Source of the DNA: Gordionus sp. m RMFG-2023
Taxonomy: Eukaryota; Nematomorpha; Gordioida; Chordodea; Parachordodidae
Reading direction: 5' to 3'
Assembly: GCF_954871325.1 (NCBI RefSeq)
Contig: NC_088777.1
Coordinates: forward strand, 46,725,366-46,789,365
DNA length: 64,000 nucleotides
In this document: piece after piece, positions 12,582-24,155 of the stretch
Layout: every line of letters begins with the position of its first letter
How positions within the stretch are numbered: the stretch's first letter is position 1
Program-made: the position numbers and the translations under genes
The notes under the pieces: generated by a model
Told to the model about the DNA's origin: nothing
What the model saw: the letters and a program-made list of their open reading frames with translations, nothing else
Databases searched by the model: none

Positions 12582-13222
12582 TACAAATCCTTTTTAATTT
12601 ATAAAATTATTTTACTTTTATGTATTTAGCGGAAAACTAAATTTAAAAAAAATTTTTTTGAGAACTTACATTGACCTTGGAAAATATATTCATTTAATTT
12701 AAAGGTAATTAAAAACGTAACCATTTAGAGTTTTGCTTAATGCACTGTAAATCTATTATAGTAAACAACAGTGTCTTTTCTTAATTAAAACGTGAAAAAT
12801 AATCACCTTACAGGGATAAAATAAATTTATTCACTTATTTAAAGATAATTTATTACTAATAGTTCCAAAAAAGTCATAAAATATTGATTAGATTTTTAAT
12901 ATTCTGTTTATTCATTTGCAACCGATTTTATCATTTAAAAAAAGTATATAATTTATTTTGAATATTTTATACTTAAAATTTATATTTTGTGAGTGTATTG
13001 CAAAATACTGTAATTTATATCATCTACATTATAAATGATAGTTCTTTGAAGCAACCTACTCCTTTACTGACCTTCGAGGAATGTACTGCATTTAACATAG
13101 TATTGAAAAACAGCAACGACTCATTATTATTTTTAGTTCATGGCGTCTATGGGTGATAGGCATTTTTTTTTACCCCTCCCATAATAAAAGTAATAGAAAA
13201 AGTCTAATAAACTTGATAATAG
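12582..13222. other. Upstream region of the GPCR gene
   Basis: AT-rich; no clear core promoter, exon or repeat could be picked out. The last 200 bases are probably the 5' leader of the gene that follows. Confidence 0.35.
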
Positions 13223-14560
13223 ATGCGAGTCGATCTCTCTTACATATACTACACTGTGGACATAACGTATGGTATACTAATGTCATCACAAATAGGATTA
13301 GGATTGATAGGAAATTTTATATATTTTTGGTGTTTATCCAAGAATCAAAAAATTAGCAACCCAGATTCATCAATTCCCACTAGAAACAATAGTAAATTAA
13401 TCGACTCTAATAAATCGACAAATATAAATGAAAATAAAGTTTTACCTTCTAGGCAAAAGAATCCATCTGGATCTTCCTTATTGAAACCAAAACGGAACAT
13501 ATATTTGTATATCAAAATTCTAGCTATCTCTGATTTCTTGTTCTGTATCAACTCCATCATAATACCAGTCATTTATTCAACGTGTTATAATACTTGCCGC
13601 AGATAATATATCTTCACTTCATATTCATTAAAAATTGGATTTCCTTTAATGGATGGCTTAACTAATTTTAGCTATATATTGAGAGTTTTTATATCATTGG
13701 ACCGCCTATGGGCACTCAAATTTCCTTTTTCTTATAGAACGAAAATGTCCAACTCTTTCATCAGATATATAATGATTGTCGGTTTTATCTTAAGTTTTTC
13801 AGCCGCTATTCCATACGGATGGGGATATATTGCAGTCAAAGTTAATGAAAATAATACACCTCCAATACTATTATATAATCAGTTATCTACCGAAAGTATT
13901 TTTCCTGAAAGTAAAGATTTTAACTTGACTGATGCTAAATATATGAGTATAAAGAATTATTCAAAACTAGGCTTAAAAATAATTATTAAATATAACCATT
14001 CCCTTAACCAAAAAACCCCTTGGTTTCAGACATATAGAAAATGGATTACCTTTATCATTTCATTCATTCCATTTACGATATCATTAATAGCTAACTTTTT
14101 TATAATTAGGAAATGTTATAAAATTTCTAAAAATAGAATAGAGCTGAGGAGAGGCAATAGGGTAGTTGTGAATAAAAAAGTAGGGCCTCTATCCAAATTG
14201 TATAATAAAATTGTGCGCAATCATAATAGGATTCATAGAGCTGAAAATATGGAAAACTTACAGATTGAAAATACTTTACAAATTATGCAGAAGAGAGAAT
14301 TTCAGATTACTATTTTAATGTCAGCCTTGAATATACATTATGTATTAAGCACTATTCCTATGACAATTTATATGTTTATATACCAACCATGGACGGATAC
14401 GTTTTCGACTAAGTATGAATTGTGGTTTCAGAACATAGCCTATTTAACAAAATATGGGAATAATGCGCTGAGTATTTATATAACTTTATTTTTAGATCCC
14501 ACTATAAAAACTATATTTTATAATATTCTTAAAACTCACTGTTGCTTTCGATATAATTAA
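13223..14560 (+). pseudogene. Rhodopsin-type GPCR (class A) with one in-frame stop
   Basis: One frame of 445 codons encodes a seven-helix receptor, broken only by TAA at 13604-13606 (codon 128). TM1 holds the GN pair (LGLIGNFIYF), and TM2 reads ILAISDFLF with the conserved Asp. After the stop the frame continues into TM3 with SLDRLWAL (a DRY variant), TM4 (IMIVGFILSFSAAIPYGWGY), TM5 (WITFIISFIPFTISLIANFF), TM6 (ITILMSALNIHYVLSTIP) and TM7 ending ITLFLDPTIKTIFY (NPxxY variant). The C-tail has CC, possibly palmitoylated. Loop 1 is unusually long (about 60 residues between TM1 and TM2). The protein should sit in the plasma membrane and signal through G proteins; the ligand is unknown, with peptide receptors of the FMRFamide type the nearest impression. 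The stop lies in the extracellular loop before TM3. It may be a pseudogene, a polymorphism, a read-through site or a sequencing error. Confidence 0.82.
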
Positions 14561-15590
14561 ATTTTTTTAAAAACATTATAATTATAATAATATATGTGAT
14601 CATTATGCATAATTGTAGTTATTTAAAATATTATTTTTACTTCTAACTCATAGGTGTAAATATATTTTTTCGAAAGGAGGTGGAATGAGGGTGTCACTAC
14701 TATAAATAAGTGAGTCCTTTTTCACATAAATTTTATAAGAACTCCTTGGGTCTACTTATTGCGGGCCTTTGACCGGGTTTTAATTTTTTTTAAATATTTT
14801 GTGTGAAAAAATTAAAATGTATTTTCTGAAAATTTTAAATTATAAATTTAAAAAATAAACCTTTACTTTATTTTTCTTTTAAATAATTTGTATATAGCGA
14901 GATATTGCATACATTTTTGATGGAGAGTATTTTAAAGAAGTGAGGGGGGGGGGGGTGATTTATTAGCCTAAAATGATATTTTCGAGAAGGCCCTTGGCTA
15001 CGACTATGACTTGACTCAATATTTAAAAAATGAAAAAAATATCTATATATATAATTAAGACCTTAATATTATTGATAAATTAAATTATAAATATCACTCA
15101 AAAATATTTATAATGATAGCCTTAATATTTATTCTTTATAATTTAAATGTATGAATAATATCGACGAACTACACTTATATATAATATCTTTGTAATTATT
15201 ATAAATTTTAAAATTATACTTGTCATTATCGTAATATATATAGGTGTTAAATATTTTAATCCATTAAACAACTTGATTTTTAATTAAAAATAAAAATAAT
15301 TTTAATAGTTTTTATTTTGAGTACATACCAATATATTATGTTTGTTATAATTCAGTAAGGCATTAGGCAGCATTGATAGATCTTCTTATGACTTACGGTT
15401 CAAATGTGAAAGGGATTAAAGGGCTTTTAAAAAGTTTGGATCAACCTACCCTCTTTTTCCGTACAATAATTTGAAACATGTTATCGGCTCGGACAGTATA
15501 ATTTGTTTAAGAAAAAAAGATATAATTTGATAAATATAATTATCAACTTTAAAAACATTTTCAAAACTTCGGCCCAGGCCATAAAAAAGA
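14561..15590. other. AT-rich stretch, nothing recognised
   Basis: Contains a G-run at 14944-14956 and no exon-like sequence. The small minus ORF near 15446-15628 overlaps a decayed MITE end. Confidence 0.45.
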
Positions 15591-15808
15591 TTTTGCATAA
15601 TTTTTCCGAACCGAAACCCGATCTCCAATATATATAATATAAATTTCCAAAATTATAAAAATATTTGGAGTTTATGTTAAAAAAAACTTAAATTTATGTT
15701 TAAAAATATTAAAAAGAGTTATTTAAATTTTTTTTTATCCAATTATTCACATTATAAATCCGCAAACCCTGGACCGAACCCTTTAGCGCTTACTTTTGCA
15801 GATCTCTA
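15590..15808. mobile_element. Truncated right end of a TAGAGATxTGC-family MITE
   Basis: The segment ends TTTTGCAGATCTCTA at 15808 and carries CCGAACC/GACC motifs like the other family members. No left end or target duplication was found, so it is a partial copy. Confidence 0.5.
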
Positions 15809-16590
15809 ATGATACTTCATATTTTTTGGAAAAAAACATTTACATATAAAAAAGACAGCTTATTTTTGATACCGTCTCTTGGTTCTAAAAGAAATTATCT
15901 ATATTATAATTTTCCGATGTCCTCACTACGTCATCGTGACGTCATGTCATCGTTGTCATGTCATCGGTACGTATTTATTTTTATTTTTTTTATTTGTTGA
16001 TTTTATTTTATTTTATTCATACAGATGAATGGAATTGATAGTGTACACATACCTAACATGGATTGAGAGATAAACAATATTCCCTCAAATTTGTAAATAT
16101 GAATGAAACTTTTTATTTCACTTAATCCTTTCTTTATTTTTAGATTACCTTATCAATTTTCATCACATATTATCAATTACACATTAATGAAATCTTTTTA
16201 TACTCATATTTTTCTTACATAATAAATAATTTAGAAGATAACCAAGTATATTCAAATATTTAAATATTCTTATCCTAACCTATTTATAATCTCCAATCCT
16301 TACAATTAACTATTACTTTATTTTTTTTCCCCTCCCTTAATGAATTTATTTATCATTAAATTTTATTATCTCATTCTTTTCTTTCTATCTCTATTATCTA
16401 TTAACCAAAAGAAAGAAAGAAAGAAAGAAAGAATCCTTATCAATTCCTTTAATTTAATTTTTATTATTTTTATAATATAATAATTAATACCTTCCTTTTT
16501 TCCCCCATTTCTTAATCTTATTTTTTAATTTACAATTAATTAACCTTAATCTTAATAAAATTACATTCATCATGTTATTTTTTAACTTTT
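15809..16590. other. AT-rich stretch with a GAAA microsatellite
   Basis: A (GAAA)n run of about six units lies at 16408-16433. No gene was seen. Confidence 0.6.
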
Positions 16591-17530
16591 AGAATATCAT
16601 AATAGGCTTGATAAGTCCCACAAAATTTTTTTTTGATGATAGCCCTCTAACTACTAGAAATATGCATCTAATATTGACCCATCTACCGGTTTTACATTAT
16701 TTTAATGTTTGTTAAATTTCAACAATAGTTTATTTATATTCTTGCCTGATTTCTTTATTTGTCTAAGCTAACCCTAATCCCTCACATTGCTACAAAACAT
16801 GATGAATCTATTATTAAGGATAAGCAAAGAAAATAATGACGATTAAACAAACGCCTTACCCGTTCTAGAGTTACTGGTAGACAAAATAATAAAGAACTAC
16901 GCTTGAAATGAACTCATCTGGAGGTTTATTTTGTTTTTTTTATCTTATGTTTTATATCTATGTTTATTTTATTTTCACCCATTTCTCCAAATGATATTTC
17001 CATCACCACTACCACAATCCCTATGCCACCTCCGCCTATTTTTTAACAAATATAAACATTTAATTATGTACTATCATTCACTTCACTATGAGTTAATATA
17101 AATATTACTTTATCCGATTCTCTGAGAAACTTTCATAAATATTTAGAGGAATGTTCAAACTTGAATGTACAGTACGGCCAATTTCATCAACTTTATTAAT
17201 GGAAAAATATGCAGTATTTCTGTCGTGGCCTTTATAACAATACTTACGACCGTTTTATGGTTGATTTAACATTGTCGTTCATGATTCTATTTTAGAAGGG
17301 GATACCAATTCTGACATTGACAGAAATATCGTTTTGTGTGTTCAAACTTGAATGTACAGTACAGCCAATTTCATAAACTTTATTAATGGAAAAATATGCA
17401 GTAGTTCTGTCGTGGCCTTTATAACAATACTTACGACCGTTTTATGGATTAGTTAACATTGTCGTTCATGATTCTATTTTAGAGGGGGATACCAATGCTG
17501 ACATTGACAGGAATATCGTTTTGCATTCAT
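16590..17530 (+). mobile_element. Helitron relic, N-terminal part, with internal duplication
   Basis: On the plus strand around 16.79-16.93 kb the sequence matches the N-terminal Helitron exon found on the minus strand at 32.16-32.33 and 42.37-42.55 kb (ISIKDKQRKKWRLNKRLTRS block, here with stops). Pieces that elsewhere belong to distant parts of the Helitron (about 39.35 and 40.45 kb) follow in the duplicated section. This is a rearranged, dead fragment in the opposite orientation to the big copy. Confidence 0.65.
17154..17524. repeat. Two-copy tandem duplication, unit about 186 bp
   Basis: Unit one (17154-17339) and unit two (17340-17524) start with GTTCAAACTTGAATGTACAG and end with a GACATTGACAGxAATATCG stretch. 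They differ at only a few positions, so the duplication is fairly recent compared with the Helitron relic it lies in. Confidence 0.85.
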
Positions 17531-17808
17531 AGGCATATCATCTTTATCAGTACGTATTGTGTTTTGTACACTGCTTTGGTAATCCGTCATTACTTTCATC
17601 TACAACCCTAAATGATATAAAATTATACATTAATTATTTCATCTCCAGACGACCGCCCAGATTTATTTTGTCACTTTTTTCATCAAAAATTAAAATGTCA
17701 ACAAGGATTAATTTTATCAAATACATAATAAATATTCCTCATTATTTTTTAAAAAAATTATCCTAAATTTATATGTCAATAAAAAAAAATATCTTAAAAA
17801 ATATATAA
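17531..17808. other. Short stretch between elements
   Basis: The plus ORF at 17557-17766 shows no domain. Nothing else is seen. Confidence 0.35.
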
Positions 17809-18155
17809 ATAATTTGTAGTGATGTTAAAAGTTACTTTTGAAACATAACTAGTTACAGTTACTAGTTACATTGGCAAAAACATAACTAGTTACAGTTACT
17901 AGTTATATTTTTACAAAAGTAACTAGTTATTAGTTACAGTTATTTTCAAAAGTAACTAGTTACTTACTTTATACATCATTAATATGCGCATTATTTATTT
18001 ATTGAATGAATTTATTTAATATAAAAAAAATTAGGATAAACAAAGTGTAATGAGTTATTTAAAATAATATACAATTTATTTATATAAAAAAAAATCGCAA
18101 AATTGAATATTTACATCGAATATAAAAATATATATTTGCATTAAAAAAAAAACAT

Positions 18156-18473
18156 TTATTTTTCATAAAAATTAGAATCTAATAAATGTTTATTTGCTTT
18201 TAACAACAAATTAATTTCAAAGTTATTATCTAGGAGACGTGCTCGTTTATCTCCAAAAATGAGCTTACCTAGACTGAACAAGCGCTCTACGGGAGAACTT
18301 GATGTTAGAACAACATTATATTTAATAAAGAGTAATTTTAACTTTGGAAAATCGTTATATAAAGAAAAAGTGTTGTTATTAGATTTGATAAAGTTTTCTA
18401 TAAGTTCATTATCCATAATATTTTGGCGCTTTAGGTCAAAAAATCCAACTACATCAATGTTGTTTTTGAGCAT
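18156..18473 (-). pseudogene. hAT transposase C-terminal dimerisation domain
   Basis: The 105-residue frame contains LTSSSPVERLFSLGKLIFGD, which corresponds to the SSxxSERxFSxxG signature at the end of hAT transposases, followed by the RARLLDNNFEINLLLKANK helix. This domain carries the final catalytic-region helix and the dimer interface. The ATG at 18473 is within the old frame and is not the true start; the DDE core upstream is missing. Confidence 0.8.
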
Positions 18474-18969
18474 GATTCATTCGTCTGGGATTCACTTTGA
18501 GGTATTAAGGTATTTATTAAATTTAAAATTTCCTCCTTTTTTGCTTTATTCCTTTCTTGCCTAATCCAAGGCCAGTCAGTTTTAAATAAAGGGTGAAGAA
18601 TTGCAGCAATGATGTTGTCATTATCATAAAGATTATTAAACCTATAACATGATATTTTTGTTAGACTTGGTTTTTCTAAGTAATGATTAATAATTTAATA
18701 TTAAATTCTAAAATAATCTGTCTTTGTTTTTCCTTATACTAAATTTAAAATTTTTTTTATTACGTATGATATGAAGTTCCAATGCTTGTTACTTGACGGA
18801 AAAAAATATATTGTGCTACATTTGTAAATAAATATAATATTAAAATTTATTAAATTACTTGAATTTGCTTACAAAATTATGAAGCCCAGCAGCAATATAA
18901 CAATTTAAGAAAAGAAAATCAATTTGAACGGGAAATTATAACAATCAGACATTTTCACAAAATTTTAAA

Positions 18970-19113
18970 TTAATAAATTTAATTTAAAAAATAAATTTAA
19001 TTTAAAAAATAAATTTAATTTAAAAAATAAATTTAATTTAAAAAATAAATTTAATTTAAAAAATAAATTTAATTTAAAAAATAAATTTAATTTAAAAATA
19101 AATTTAATTTAAA
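18970..19113. repeat. Tandem array, 18-19-bp unit, about eight copies
   Basis: The unit AAATAAATTTAATTTAAA repeats almost perfectly inside the right part of the hAT element, so it is likely a slippage expansion after insertion. Confidence 0.9.
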
Positions 19114-19249
19114 ATTAATTTATCACAACATATTAAAAATAAAATTAATTATTTGAATATATCTTTAAAAGTAACTAGTTAATTTTGGCAGTTACATTTC
19201 AAAAATTATAACTAGTTACAGTTACTAGTAAAACATCACTAATAATTTG

Positions 19250-21116
19250 CATATAAGTTTCATTAGTGTTTAATGGCATTTTTGTAATTTAAATAGACAG
19301 CATTTTTTTTACTTAACATAAAAAAATATATATCCCTTATCAAATTCTTTGACAAATAATTTCAGAAATGCAAGACATGCATTAAATTTATCTGAAAAAC
19401 AACAATAACCTTATATAATAAACAATATATTTTTTAGATATAATTTTAATTGATCATATTACAAAAAAGTATAAGAGTCGGTTATTTTTATTTTATTTGT
19501 CATGATTCTCTAATAAGTGGTTGCCCAGGCCTTCCCAGTTTCCCTTAATACAAAATTTATATGTTTTTTTTCCATATTAGACTAATTGGTAAATCAGATA
19601 TTTACCGTTCATGTGATGATATTTAAAATTTATCTATCTCCGAGGCGGGAAAAAATTTTCAAAATTATAATGGGTAGGACTGGGCTTGGAACTTCAAAAT
19701 TAATAGCTTGCACCTGACTTGGGAATATCTTTTACAACTTATTAAGGGTTGAGCTGGGCTTGATAAACTTTTTTAAAATTATAAGATCTTGGATGCTTCC
19801 TAATATTGTGAGCTTGAACCTGGCATGACATCTATCGTAAAAAATGAATAAAAATCTCATTCCCCGTCATTTTTGACGGGCTTTCTACTAGTACTTATAA
19901 TTGAATGATCTTACATATATATTTTAATATTAATATAATAAAATTATATATAATAGTTTATAATGTAATATAGTATGAATTACAGCATTTGTTAATTACA
20001 TTTTGTTATATATAAACATATTTTAGTTTTATGCCTCTTGTCGTGATCTAAAACATTTTAGTATTTATATTTTATCGTGTTACAATTTATATTTTATATT
20101 GTTTTTTCACTTAACTTAAATTCAGTTTATATCATCGTTTAAGTTACATTTCATTTTATTATTGCAAAACTTTGATGATCGAATATTATTTACCTATTAT
20201 TTTTGTATCGAATTGAGATATATAAAAGAAAAGATTTTTGAATTTGATATGGATATCTATTTTGAAATGTGATTTATGATAGTTACGAATAAATTTATAG
20301 AAAATATATGATTAAGATTCAAAGAGATTTGATATACAACAATATATACTCGAACACCTCAATTCACTGTTTTATAATGATTTTATATGTATGATATAAA
20401 TATATCTGGTTAAGGAGCTACCTAACATTTATGGAGATATTATTATTATCTTTTTGTAATATCTTTTTTCGTAATTTTATTTTGACTGATGTTTGTATTA
20501 TGAATAAAACGAAAGAATCAATATAATAATTTAATAGATAGATTACCAGTTTAATATATTTTAAATAATATAAAGTTGCTTTTATTATAATTACCTACTA
20601 TCCTATAAAAATATTTTATAACTATATATAGGCTATAGAAACCCAGCCAAAGGCTCTCCAAAAGTGGAGGAGACGAAGCTCCCCATAAATTTATTAGTCC
20701 CCCCCCCCTCCTTAGGAAAATCCTGGCTACACATATGTGGAGATACAAGCTCAGTAAAGCAGAGATTGAAGGAAAATTTTGTATAATGGTTTGTTTAATT
20801 AAGAGAAAGGGTGTTGTGAGTGTGTTAAAATAATTTCGCTGAAATATAATTTGCATATGTTTTTATGATACTAAATCGGACGATTCTTTTATTAGAGAAG
20901 ATAAATCGTGAAATGCCTATATAAATTTTATTTTTTTAAAAAATAGAAATAAAATATTAATTAAAAAATTTTTTGGACTATTATTTTTTTTTACTTATAT
21001 TTTTATATTTTTAACTTTTGTGTACCTGCATTGTTTATTGTTTTACATCACGATTTACTGGATAAATAAATTTTATTGAAAATTAAATACTTTTCAAAAT
21101 CTTTTTCATCTTTACA
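19250..21116. other. AT-rich stretch, nothing recognised
   Basis: No exon or domain was seen over 1.9 kb. Around 20640-20740 a small GC-richer patch contains a C-run (20700-20709) and imperfect inverted AGCCAxxxxCTC motifs, possibly an old MITE. Confidence 0.45.
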
Positions 21117-21360
21117 TTCTAGAGAGAGAGTAATACTCTAGATGGAGAAGGTGAATTAGAAAAAGTAAATATTCTAGATGAATGAGGTTTTCATGAAAGA
21201 AAACACTCTACATGTAGAAGGTGTTTAAGAGAGAGGAAATACACCTAGATGGAGAATGTGTTCTAGAAAGTGCAGATATTTTAGATAGAACGCGTGTTCT
21301 ACAGGCACGAAATACTCTAGGTGCAGAAGGTCTTCTAGAAAGAGAAAATTTCTAGATAGA
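21117..21360. repeat. Degenerate minisatellite, about 40-bp unit
   Basis: Motifs of the type ACTCTAGATGGAGAAGGTG followed by TTCTAGAAAGAG recur about six times with many changes, ending near 21360. Confidence 0.7.
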
Positions 21361-21941
21361 GATTTTTTTTATCTTTTAATTTATATATAATCTGAGGCTG
21401 AAGAGAAAGTGTTAAAATCGAGATTTCTTGAAAGATAAAGTTTTATAGATTGAGATTTTACTGTACTTTCTAAGTATATATATATAAATTTTTGTAATGT
21501 TGTTAAAAATGATTTGGAAAAAATGCAGTCAAATTTTTTGTGTATATCATGCAACTCCTACATGATATTAATACCTTTTATTAATTTTGTATTATGATCC
21601 CAGGTAATAAGACACGAATAGTAGTTTCAATGCTGCACTCGAGGCATAAAGATGCAAGAGCTGGAAAAATCCTTTCATATTTAAAACATCGCATAAATTT
21701 TCATATAAATGGTAGAAACAATTTGCTCTTCACTTATGGTTGAATTATTATTATAAAATTTATTTTGAATTAATATTTATTTATATATTATTATTTTAAT
21801 GACTGTTAGAAAAATGTTCGTCTTTGTGTCCATAAAGTTGATTGCCTATAAAATAAAACGAATTGTATATCTGTCCATAATTCTCACTTTAACTGTCAAT
21901 TTTCACCTTAATTATATCGAGATAAGGAGTTAGTTTTTCAT
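21361..21941. other. Upstream region of the PGAP1-like gene
   Basis: AT-rich DNA without a recognised element. Any promoter is expected here but cannot be pinned down. Confidence 0.35.
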
Positions 21942-23234
21942 ATGGATTTAAATTTTTTAAGAATTTTATGTATTATGGTAAAAATATCCAGTTGCTTAAC
22001 ATCAACACAAGATAAGAACAAATGTCTTATGACACATATGTTTGGTAGACCCATATTTAAAGTTCAACATTTTTCGATTTCTGTAATTATATTTAATAAA
22101 TTCAGGAAATTTTATTGCCATACTTGAATCAATATCCATACAAATTATATAACTATTTTGAAGAGTAATTACTAATATTATATATATTAAATATATATAT
22201 TTAATTAGGCATTTACCATATAAGTGAATTTAAAAAATAATTTCATGTTTTAAACCTTCTTGAATAGGAAAATAAAATTTAAAGGCACTCCTGTATTATT
22301 TTTCCCTGGTAATTCTGGTAGTTACAAGCAAGGTAGAGGCTAAGTTCACAATTTTTAATATTTTTTTTAATTCAAGTTAGATCAATTGCATCAATATTAT
22401 TGGACAAAATGGATTTAGGATTAATTCATAAATATGAAATATACACAATTGATTTTAAAGAAGTTATATTATATTTTTCTATTATAAATTTATTCCTATA
22501 AGGAAAAAAATGCATTTAGTGGGTATATATTAAACAGACAAACTAGTAAATAAATAAGAAAATATATTTTAATTTTCTTAGAATTTTCAAGCCAAGTATT
22601 GAAATATTTGTTAAAGAAATATAAAAATGAAAAAACTATTGTTTTAATTGGTCATTCTTTAGTTATATATAATTTTATTTGAATCAATAAGATTTATTTA
22701 TATTTTATAGGGTGGTATTATTATTAGAAATATTTTAATGAATATAAATATTACCTCTTTACTAAAAAACATAATCATAATAACCCTAGCTACTCCTCAT
22801 AAAGAATCAGGTAAAAAAAAATTTCTTGAAAGTTACAATTTTGTAAAATAAACATAAATTTATTAACAGTTTTATGGTGGGACACTGGTATTAATTCATA
22901 CTATCACAAAATCAATTCTTTTTGGATTAAAAAAAATATGACCAAAACTATTCCTTTTATAGTCTCCATAAGTGGGGGGCCTAGAGATGAATTAGTTCCA
23001 AACTATTATTGTTATCTAGAGCCAGCGCTTTTGATGAATCATGAAAATCAACCTATATTGCACTATTCCACTGATACCATACCACGGATTTGGTTGAGTA
23101 ATGACCACTTGAGTATTGCTTGGTGTAACCAATTGATAAAATTGCTAACAAGATACATTGAAAGGTATTATCGAAAAAATATTAAATTAGATTTGAACTA
23201 TTTATATTATTGGCAATATGCATTCGAACCCTGA
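21942..23234 (+). CDS. PGAP1: GPI inositol-deacylase PGAP1-like, lipase domain only, eight exons
   Basis: PGAP1 removes the acyl chain from the inositol of GPI anchors in the ER. Exons read 21942-22082, 22106-22164, 22268-22332, 22377-22462, 22503-22545, 22582-22661, 22711-22810 and 22870-23234; all seven introns are GT-AG and 23-103 nt long. The joined frame is intact (312 residues). Family blocks appear in order: NKCLMTHMFGRP (about 27-38), YPYKLYNYFEE (57-67), GTPVLFFPGNSGSYKQVRS (about 73-91), the nucleophile elbow GHSLGG with Ser157 (human GHSMGG), ATPHK, GGPRDELV with catalytic Asp231, and NDHLSIAWC with catalytic His271. A hydrophobic stretch follows the start Met and may anchor the protein in the ER membrane. 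Usual PGAP1 is about 900 residues; the beta-sandwich and C-terminal membrane helices are absent here because TGA closes the last exon. A donor-like GGTATTATC near 23164 leaves open an alternative splice into unseen exons. Confidence 0.9.
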
Positions 23235-23690
23235 ATTAGATCTCTATAGTATGCCTTCCTAATATTGGATATGGGCAGACTTGCTTAAAGTTTTGGGCCA
23301 TCAATAAAAACTATCCTAAGCATAAAGATCCAGAACCCCAGGCTAAAGGATACTGGATAAAAATATTCATTTTTTTAAAATGCTTAGAAAAATGGGAAAG
23401 TTTATAAAAAAAATATATAAATTTCCTCCACACATAGATATCAATCCTCATTAAAAAAATATTTGATTAATGATAATGTGCAGTCATTATGAATTGTTTT
23501 TACATAAGTTTTTATAAAAGCTGTGAATATATGAGTAATAGAATAATGTTATTTACAGTTTAAGACTAAAATATAAAACTCGTTTTATCAAAAAATTCGT
23601 TACCATTAGGATATATACTGTAATACATTTCTTTAGTAAAATTAGATCTTTAAATAAAAACTATATTTTAAGGGAAATACATTGATGCAT
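23235..23690. other. Region downstream of PGAP1 with a short coding-like patch
   Basis: At about 23245-23406 the plus strand is open for some 50 codons (blocks such as GYGQTCLKFWAINKN and HKDPEPQAKGYWIK) and is more GC-rich than its surroundings. An acceptor-like GGGCAG lies near 23272. It could be a further exon of PGAP1 or of another gene, but no family was recognised. Confidence 0.3.
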
Positions 23691-24155
23691 GTAGGGGAGA
23701 CCGGGGTAAAGCGATTGACGGGGTAACAATGTTAACGCGAATAACTTTTTAACCATTGAGTATAAAGACCTTAAATTTGGTGTGAAGATGTATTTTTATA
23801 TCTAATTTCTTACCTATGTTCATCTTTTAAAAAACTTACCTGGTTTTATATATTTTGTCAAAAAACTGTTTTTTACCCAAAAAATATAAAAATCATTCTC
23901 TAGTATATTTTGCTTTAGTAAAATTTACATATCCTCAGGATTCAAAATTTGGCACACATGTTCCTTAATGTATTAGCTATAAAATAAAATTTATCTGACA
24001 TCTTTAGCTATATTAGAAGTCACGCAATAACGATATTTATAATATATGTCACCTAGGGGTAAAGCTGTTATGGGTAAAACGGTTAATATATAAAATTATT
24101 CACATTAATTTTTCATTAATTCATTTATTATAATTTTTATTGTATCAATCAAATA

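Larger units (their letters stand above)
17817..19241 (-). mobile_element. hAT transposon with TAGTGATGTT ends and perfect target duplication
   Basis: The ends TAGTGATGTT (17817-17826) and AACATCACTA (19232-19241) are perfect inverted copies. They are flanked by ataatttg at 17809-17816 and 19242-19249, a perfect 8-bp duplication. Subterminal regions repeat AACTAGTTAC several times on both sides. The minus strand keeps only the C-terminal transposase part, so most of the transposase has been deleted. A tandem array sits between the gene remnant and the right end. Confidence 0.9.

Noticed and set aside
20551-20856. 101-codon minus ORF
   Set aside because: Crosses a C-run and MITE-like patch; composition is not protein-like.
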